Of a stretch of DNA of 64,000 nucleotides, positions 59,499 through 64,000 are shown one piece after another. This DNA comes from Hominimerdicola alba (lineage in GTDB: Bacteria > Bacillota > Clostridia > Oscillospirales > Ruminococcaceae). The DNA lies in the NCBI RefSeq assembly GCF_900112155.1, contig NZ_FOKQ01000004.1:108675-172674 (forward strand), read 5' to 3'. Positions within the stretch are counted from its first letter, which is position 1, and each line of letters starts with the position of its first letter. The notes under the pieces were generated by a model that was not told where the DNA came from, searched no databases, and worked only from the letters and a program-made list of their open reading frames with translations. Made by a program: the position numbers and the translations under genes.

Positions 59499-61502
59499 TT
59501 ATTGACTGTCAGCTTCATTGCTTTCAGGCAGTTCGCTTGTTTTAACGGCATTCCTGCCGCGGCGGCGTACCGGTATCATGCCGGTGATCCTGTCCAGCGG
59601 TCCCAGAGTGCCGAATTCGATATAATCAAGTGCAAATTCATCTATGGACTTGCGGTATACTATTATCAGCGCGATAAGCTGTATCAGGAACAGGAACCAG
59701 CCCAGATCACTTAGTATCAGCGCACCAAGCAGAAGATCGAAAGATGCCACTGCCATGGCGATATAGCGCTTCTTCCTGTACATAACTATGGGTGCGGCGC
59801 ACATGATGAACAGCACTCCCGCTCCGAATATATGGCTGAAAAGCAGCCATATCAGCGCCGAACACAGCACCTGACAGAACAGGAATATCTTTGGCGCATC
59901 CAGCTTTATACCAAAGGCATATCCCGCAGCCAGCACAAGTATCAGCGGTACGCACTTGAACAGCAGGTTGAGTCCTGCAAATGCCACAACTCCCGCGGCT
60001 ATCAGCGAAAGCTTCTTAGTGCCCAGATTCGTTACCTTTTCAGCTATGCGCTTCGGCATAAAGCGGAAGAACAGGCTGCTTATGGATTCCATATTGATAA
60101 CGAACACCGCACAGAACAGCGCAAGTACCACAAGGTACAGCAGTCTGTGGTGCATAAGGTCGGGTTCTTTGACGAGGACTGCCGTCATCATCATGACCAG
60201 CACGTTGCTGACTATCATCTTGCGGATATCCATTTTGAACGGCACTATCTTTTTAGAATCTATAGCACGTATAATGAACACGGTCATGTAGCTGGCGATA
60301 GTCGAAAGAGGCGGACCGTACAGACCTATTGTGGGTATCAGCACGATATTCAGCCCCACGTTTATAACGCCCGATATAAGGCTGGTGAACAACGAACGCT
60401 TTGTAAGCTTGCTGGCGAGGTAGATACTGCCCATAAACGTGGTCAGGCACGAGAATATGGTGGAGTATATCAGCAGCGGCGAATACCTGACACATTCGCG
60501 GAACTTGCTGTCTATCCACACCATCGTTATCGGCTGTACGATGAGCAGACAGCCTGCCGCCAGTATATAAAGCAGGCTCTGGTTGAAATCAAATACCTTT
60601 TCGTAGAACTTATCCCTGTCCTCGGAATCGTTCTCGGTTATGGCAGACATATTCCACGCCTGCCCGAACATCATATACACCGTAGCCACAAGGTTCGGTA
60701 TCTTATACGCCGCAGAAAGCACGCCGTTCCTGTCCTCACCGATATAGTAGGTGGTCATGAAGCTGTCGGAGCTGTTGGTTATCAGCCACAGCAGCTGTGC
60801 AGGTATCAGCGGTACTGAATACTGAAGCATCGTCTGCAGAAGTTCCCTGTCGATAAACTTGAAGTCGATGTACTTCCAGAGTTTTGCCGCTATGGTCACG
60901 AATACGGCGGTTATCGCATCGGATAATATGGTGGATAGCAGGTACTTCTGGATACCCGTGTTCGCCCCGAGAAAATCCTCCGGCAGCACAAGGTAGAACA
61001 GTACCATAAAAAACAGCGTGAAGAACGTGGCGACTATGCCCGCCAACGCAAACAGCTGCACCTTTTCCATCGCCCGGACGAATGTTGTATACAACGTCTT
61101 TATGCCCGACATGAATACATACAAAAACAGCAGAACCGCGTAGCCGCTTATCCATTTATCCGCCACCCCGATAAGGCTGATAAGTCCAAGAAGCGCCGCG
61201 AATATCAGCATACCCGCGCCGCACACCACATTTCCGATGGTGAATACCTTTTTCTTATCGTAAGCCTTGTCCAATCCGAAGCGTATTATAGCTTCGCTGA
61301 TGGTCATGGTAGCGAGGGGGATTATCCAGTTGGCTATCTGGGTGAGGTAATCAGTCCTGCCAAGTTCTGACTGTGTCAGATGTTTGGTATATATCGGCAC
61401 AAGCAGCAGCACCAGCACTTTCGAGCTGAATGAGCCGATGGCAAAGACGATGGTGTTCATCATCAGCTTGCCGTAGCTTGAACCTATCCTTTTTTCACTC
61501 AT
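59499..61502 (-). CDS. MATE/Wzx-type polysaccharide flippase with C-terminal extension
   Basis: 667 residues. The first ~430 form 12 membrane segments of the polysaccharide transporter fold (SSKVLVLLLVPIYTKHLTQSELG at the start). A further ~170 residues add several membrane segments (VVAFAGLNLLFKCVPLILVLAAGYAFG and later), then a basic cytoplasmic tail. It probably flips a lipid-linked glycan. The extension is unusual and may have its own function. Site TGAGGG before the ATG. No glycan cluster adjacent. Confidence 0.8.
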   Translation of the reverse strand: MSEKRIGSSYGKLMMNTIVFAIGSFSSKVLVLLLVPIYTKHLTQSELGRTDYLTQIANWIIPLATMTISEAIIRFGLDKAYDKKKVFTIGNVVCGAGMLIFAALLGLISLIGVADKWISGYAVLLFLYVFMSGIKTLYTTFVRAMEKVQLFALAGIVATFFTLFFMVLFYLVLPEDFLGANTGIQKYLLSTILSDAITAVFVTIAAKLWKYIDFKFIDRELLQTMLQYSVPLIPAQLLWLITNSSDSFMTTYYIGEDRNGVLSAAYKIPNLVATVYMMFGQAWNMSAITENDSEDRDKFYEKVFDFNQSLLYILAAGCLLIVQPITMVWIDSKFRECVRYSPLLIYSTIFSCLTTFMGSIYLASKLTKRSLFTSLISGVINVGLNIVLIPTIGLYGPPLSTIASYMTVFIIRAIDSKKIVPFKMDIRKMIVSNVLVMMMTAVLVKEPDLMHHRLLYLVVLALFCAVFVINMESISSLFFRFMPKRIAEKVTNLGTKKLSLIAAGVVAFAGLNLLFKCVPLILVLAAGYAFGIKLDAPKIFLFCQVLCSALIWLLFSHIFGAGVLFIMCAAPIVMYRKKRYIAMAVASFDLLLGALILSDLGWFLFLIQLIALIIVYRKSIDEFALDYIEFGTLGPLDRITGMIPVRRRGRNAVKTSELPESNEADSQ

Positions 61503-61621
61503 TTTTTCTTTCCCTCATTGTTTAATAGAGATACTATATTAGTATAACACATATCCGCCATTATTGCAAGAATTTTATCAACAAATTTTCTCCAAGAGTG
61601 AATGGGATTTTATGCGTAGGG

Positions 61622-62200
61622 TCAAGCCTGTTCGTCAAGAGTGAGATCGTAGGCGGGTATGAATTCTTCCATAAACACCTCAACTTCGGGGATAGCAAGC
61701 TTGTGTATAGCTTCGATGGTGGATTTTTCTGCCGAAGCGAAATCCGCATTGCCCATCTTGCGCTCCTCGATACACTTTATCAGCGCCGAAAGCTTATCTG
61801 CGCCTTTGACAAGCTTCCAGAGCTCCTCTTCCTCATCGGTGGGCGAAAGCAGAGGCTCGTAATACTTTTTCAGATCATCGGGAAGATAGCCTATAAGGGT
61901 GTTTTTCGCCTTTTCCTCAACCTCGTTGTAAGCGCCCTTTATCTCCTTGCTGTAATACTTTATGGGTGTGGGGAGGTCACCTGTGATTATCTCGGTGGTA
62001 TCGTGATACATCGCCAGAAGCGCACATCTTTCGGCATTAACGTTCCCGCCGAAGCGTTCGTTGCGGATAAGTGCCAGGGCATGGGCGATGAAAGCAACTT
62101 CAAGGGAATGTTCGCTGATATTCTCCTTGATGGTATTGCGCATCAGCGCCCAGCGGTTTATGTATTTCATACGTGATATAACAGCAAAAAATCTGTCCAT
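61622..62200 (-). CDS. yfbR: YfbR-like HD-domain 5'-deoxynucleotidase
   Basis: 192 residues, HD fold. RWALMRNTIKENISEHSLEVAFIAHAL and MYHDTTEIITGDLPTPIKYY match the 5'-deoxynucleotidase YfbR, with His and Asp metal ligands. It removes phosphate from dNMPs and so trims dNTP pools. Site AAGGAGTACATAAAT. Single gene. Confidence 0.88.
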   Translation of the reverse strand: MDRFFAVISRMKYINRWALMRNTIKENISEHSLEVAFIAHALALIRNERFGGNVNAERCALLAMYHDTTEIITGDLPTPIKYYSKEIKGAYNEVEEKAKNTLIGYLPDDLKKYYEPLLSPTDEEEELWKLVKGADKLSALIKCIEERKMGNADFASAEKSTIEAIHKLAIPEVEVFMEEFIPAYDLTLDEQA

Positions 62201-62240
62201 ATTTATGTACTCCTTATCTTGTTATCATATGGCTGAGGGT

Positions 62241-63047
62241 TCACTCTCCACCGCCCTTTGAGCGGTATTCGGTGGGTGTCATGCCCATCGTTTTGCGAAA
62301 TACTCGCGTGAAGTATTTCTCGTCAGAGAAACCGCAGGAATAGGCGACTTCCTTGATACTGACAGTCCCCTCGGATAGCAGGTCTTTCGCAAGCTCCATT
62401 CTGCAATTGTTCAAAAAAGCGGACAGCGAATCACCCATCTCCCGACGAAACAGCGCTGAGATATAATCAGGTGAATAGTGGAATCTTTCAGCGATATCGG
62501 CAACCGTAAGCCTGCGGTGACAGTTTCGCCGCACCCACATAACTATCTCCCGCACAAGGGGGCTGATGCCCTGTTCTTCAATGCCCGCCTGATAGGAACA
62601 TTCCAGCAGGAGCATTTTCAGCGCACATAGGGTCATTTCGGGGGCTGTGGTGTCTTCGCGGCGTGAACAATCAAGCATGATATCGAAAAGCCTGCGCAGT
62701 CTGCCTGTGTTGGCGACAGTGAAGCTTTCGGGGAGATGGCAGGCATAGTTTTCGGGAGGGGTGGTTTGCCATTGGCTTTCTGTACAAAAATGCGCCCACA
62801 AATATGACAATCTACCCTCACTGCGCCTTGTGCCGAAATGCTCCAGCCCGCGGGCAAGCAGTATAGTTTCGCCCGCACCTACGGCGAATTCTCTGTCATC
62901 CTGAGTGATAAATAGAGTACCTTCAAGCACCAGTATAAGCACATGGCAATCCAGCACACGGCGCATATGGAGAAAGCCGTCCTCAGCAATAAGACTGCCT
63001 GCCACCAGATATTTGAGGCTATCAAGTTCATTGGCAAAAAAATCCAC
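62241..63047 (-). CDS. AraC-family transcriptional regulator
   Basis: 268 residues. N-terminal cupin-like sensor (HVLILVLEGTLFITQDDREFAVGAGETILLARG, about 40-85). C-terminal double HTH (VADIAERFHYSPDYISALFRREMG and VAYSCGFSDEKYFTRVFRKTMGMTPTEYR). The start is GTG at 63047 with GGGGTG ahead; a TTG nine codons earlier lies at the -10 box and so before the transcript. Effector unknown, probably a sugar. Confidence 0.88.
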   Translation of the reverse strand: MDFFANELDSLKYLVAGSLIAEDGFLHMRRVLDCHVLILVLEGTLFITQDDREFAVGAGETILLARGLEHFGTRRSEGRLSYLWAHFCTESQWQTTPPENYACHLPESFTVANTGRLRRLFDIMLDCSRREDTTAPEMTLCALKMLLLECSYQAGIEEQGISPLVREIVMWVRRNCHRRLTVADIAERFHYSPDYISALFRREMGDSLSAFLNNCRMELAKDLLSEGTVSIKEVAYSCGFSDEKYFTRVFRKTMGMTPTEYRSKGGGE

Positions 63048-63073
63048 GTCAGCACCCCGCTTTCCATGAGACA

Positions 63074-63102
63074 ATTATAGCACCGGCATGGGCGGATGTC
63101 AA
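63074..63102 (-). promoter_or_regulatory. Promoter of the AraC-family gene
   Basis: TTGACA (63097-63102), 17 bp, TATAAT (63074-63079). It fixes the start at the GTG 63047. Confidence 0.85.
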
Positions 63103-63162
63103 TACAAGATGAACGCGTGAAAGTTAGCTGTACAATAAAAGAGACAGAAGTAAATAATCGGA

Positions 63163-63195
63163 AACTGCCAAAGCTCTCTTCCTTGGCATTTTCCA
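63163..63195. repeat. GCCAA-family intergenic repeat copy
   Basis: GAAACTGCCAAAGCTCTCTTCCTTGGCATTTTCC. The TGCCAA ... TTGGCA arms match the outer part of the 48-bp palindrome at 12944-12991. Confidence 0.5.
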
Positions 63196-63216
63196 CACAC
63201 TCTCCGCTAAATTTCC

Positions 63217-63248
63217 GCAAAAAAGCACCCCCGTTCTCGGAGGTGCTT
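63217..63248 (-). terminator. Terminator of the yloV-like gene
   Basis: AAGCACCTCCG, short loop, CGGGGGTGCTT, then TTTTGCGG on the minus strand. Confidence 0.8.
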
Positions 63249-63254
63249 CTATTA

Positions 63255-64000
63255 TCATTCAACTGAAATAATGTAGTAGTAAACAGGCTGTCCGCCGTTT
63301 ATCAGGTTTACATCAAGGTTGGAGAATTTATTGCTTATCTGCTTATAAAGCGCTTCAGCCGCATCATCGGTAACGTCTGCACCGTAGATTATGGTGATGT
63401 ATGAACTGTCGCCCTTTACAAGCTTCTTCGTCAGCTTGAATGCCGCCTTAGCAAGGTCTTTATCGACAAAGGAAAGCCTGCCGTTGTCCATCGCAAGTAT
63501 CTCGCCCTGCTTGATGGAGTGACCCTCGTAATCCGAATCACGCGCCGCAAAGGTTATCTGTCCTGTGGATACCCTCTCGATAGCCGCTGTCATTTCGATA
63601 CGGTTGGTATTGAAATCAGCATCGGGGTCATATGCCAGCATTGCCGACATACCCTGAGGTATCGTTCTTGTCTGGAGCACGCATACTTTTCTGTCAGCAA
63701 GCTTTACTGCCTGTTCTGCCGCCATGATGATATTCTTGTTGTTCGGCAGAACAAATACAGTCTTTGCGGGACAGCTCATGATAGCTTCAAGGATATCCTG
63801 TGTGGAAGGATTCATGGTCTGACCGCCCTTTACTACGCAGTCAACTCCCACATCCTTGAACAGAGTTTCGATGCCGTTACCTGCTGCTACTGCCACAAAT
63901 CCGAACTCGTTGGTCTGCTCAGCGGGAACGAAAGAGCTCTTTGCCTTCTTCTGCTCCTTCTCGTGCTGGAGCTTCATGTTCTCCACCTTGGGGAAGTTTA
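63255..64000 (-). CDS. YloV-like DAK2/DegV-associated protein (3' part)
   Basis: At least 248 residues of the C-terminal part; the gene continues past the right edge. The frame is open at the edge, so the apparent GTG at 63986 is internal. The segment VENMKLQHEKEQ followed by FGFVAVAAGNGIETLFKDVGVDCVVKGGQTMNPSTQDIL matches the C-terminal fatty-acid-kinase-like domain of YloV/FakA proteins, which bind and phosphorylate fatty acids with a FakB partner. The kinase (DhaL) domain lies outside. Confidence 0.85.
   Translation of the reverse strand, partial: NFPKVENMKLQHEKEQKKAKSSFVPAEQTNEFGFVAVAAGNGIETLFKDVGVDCVVKGGQTMNPSTQDILEAIMSCPAKTVFVLPNNKNIIMAAEQAVKLADRKVCVLQTRTIPQGMSAMLAYDPDADFNTNRIEMTAAIERVSTGQITFAARDSDYEGHSIKQGEILAMDNGRLSFVDKDLAKAAFKLTKKLVKGDSSYITIIYGADVTDDAAEALYKQISNKFSNLDVNLINGGQPVYYYIISVE

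Noticed and set aside
63048-63074. TTG start of the AraC-type regulator
   Set aside because: It coincides with the -10 box, so it would not be in the mRNA.

Overview
The window looks like a chromosome segment from a gut Ruminococcus or a close relative (Oscillospiraceae, Clostridia). The evidence is the set of Firmicutes housekeeping neighbourhoods (rpsF-ssb-rpsR, rplM-rpsI, ddl-murI-DUF1934-argS), AGGAGG-type ribosome binding sites, and many sigma-A promoters with an exact 17-bp spacer. BspA-type leucine-rich surface proteins and a pseudokinase with PASTA repeats also fit. Species is not determined. No CRISPR array, transposase, phage or plasmid replication gene was seen.

Positions 1-11800 hold an accessory array of seven minus-strand genes for secreted repeat proteins. 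Surface genes 1-5 carry BspA LRR_5 repeats, gene 6 carries DUF285 repeats, and gene 7 carries beta-helix-like repeats. All share a signal peptide and a C-terminal Fn3-like module of about 90 residues. Each gene, plus one beyond the left edge, follows a leader whose outer stem is ACGACAT/ATGTCGT; five leaders share internal segments that allow mutually exclusive pairings. Fossil gene ends and a duplicated LysR promoter show that the array grew by duplication and 3'-end exchange.

Positions 11870-24200 hold a LysR regulator, gdhA, a structured region leading into a NYN-domain protein, uvrC with a deformylase-like gene, a tRNA-Val-Asp-Gly-Cys operon, hslO, a YerC-type regulator with a methyltransferase, and engB. 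Positions 24200-42800 are mostly housekeeping: cdd, lon, rpsR-ssb-rpsF, an LCP wall ligase, prfB, pfkA, the PASTA pseudokinase, a glycosyltransferase, membrane proteins, proC and rpsI-rplM.

Positions 43000-49100 are a signalling block. It has an ECF sigma/anti-sigma pair, a soluble hybrid histidine kinase, and an ECF-like sigma factor fused to a membrane and extracytoplasmic part. The last is preceded by a coupled 48-residue ORF and two tandem copies of an ECF-type promoter. Positions 49300-53500 are a plus-strand wall and translation operon. Positions 53500-64000 hold a GGDEF/EAL protein, yfcE, folC, a ROK regulator, a YdbC-like protein, a flippase, yfbR, an AraC regulator and the 3' part of a yloV-like gene.

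Family assignments come from motif recognition, without a database search. Promoter, terminator and RNA-structure calls are by eye.
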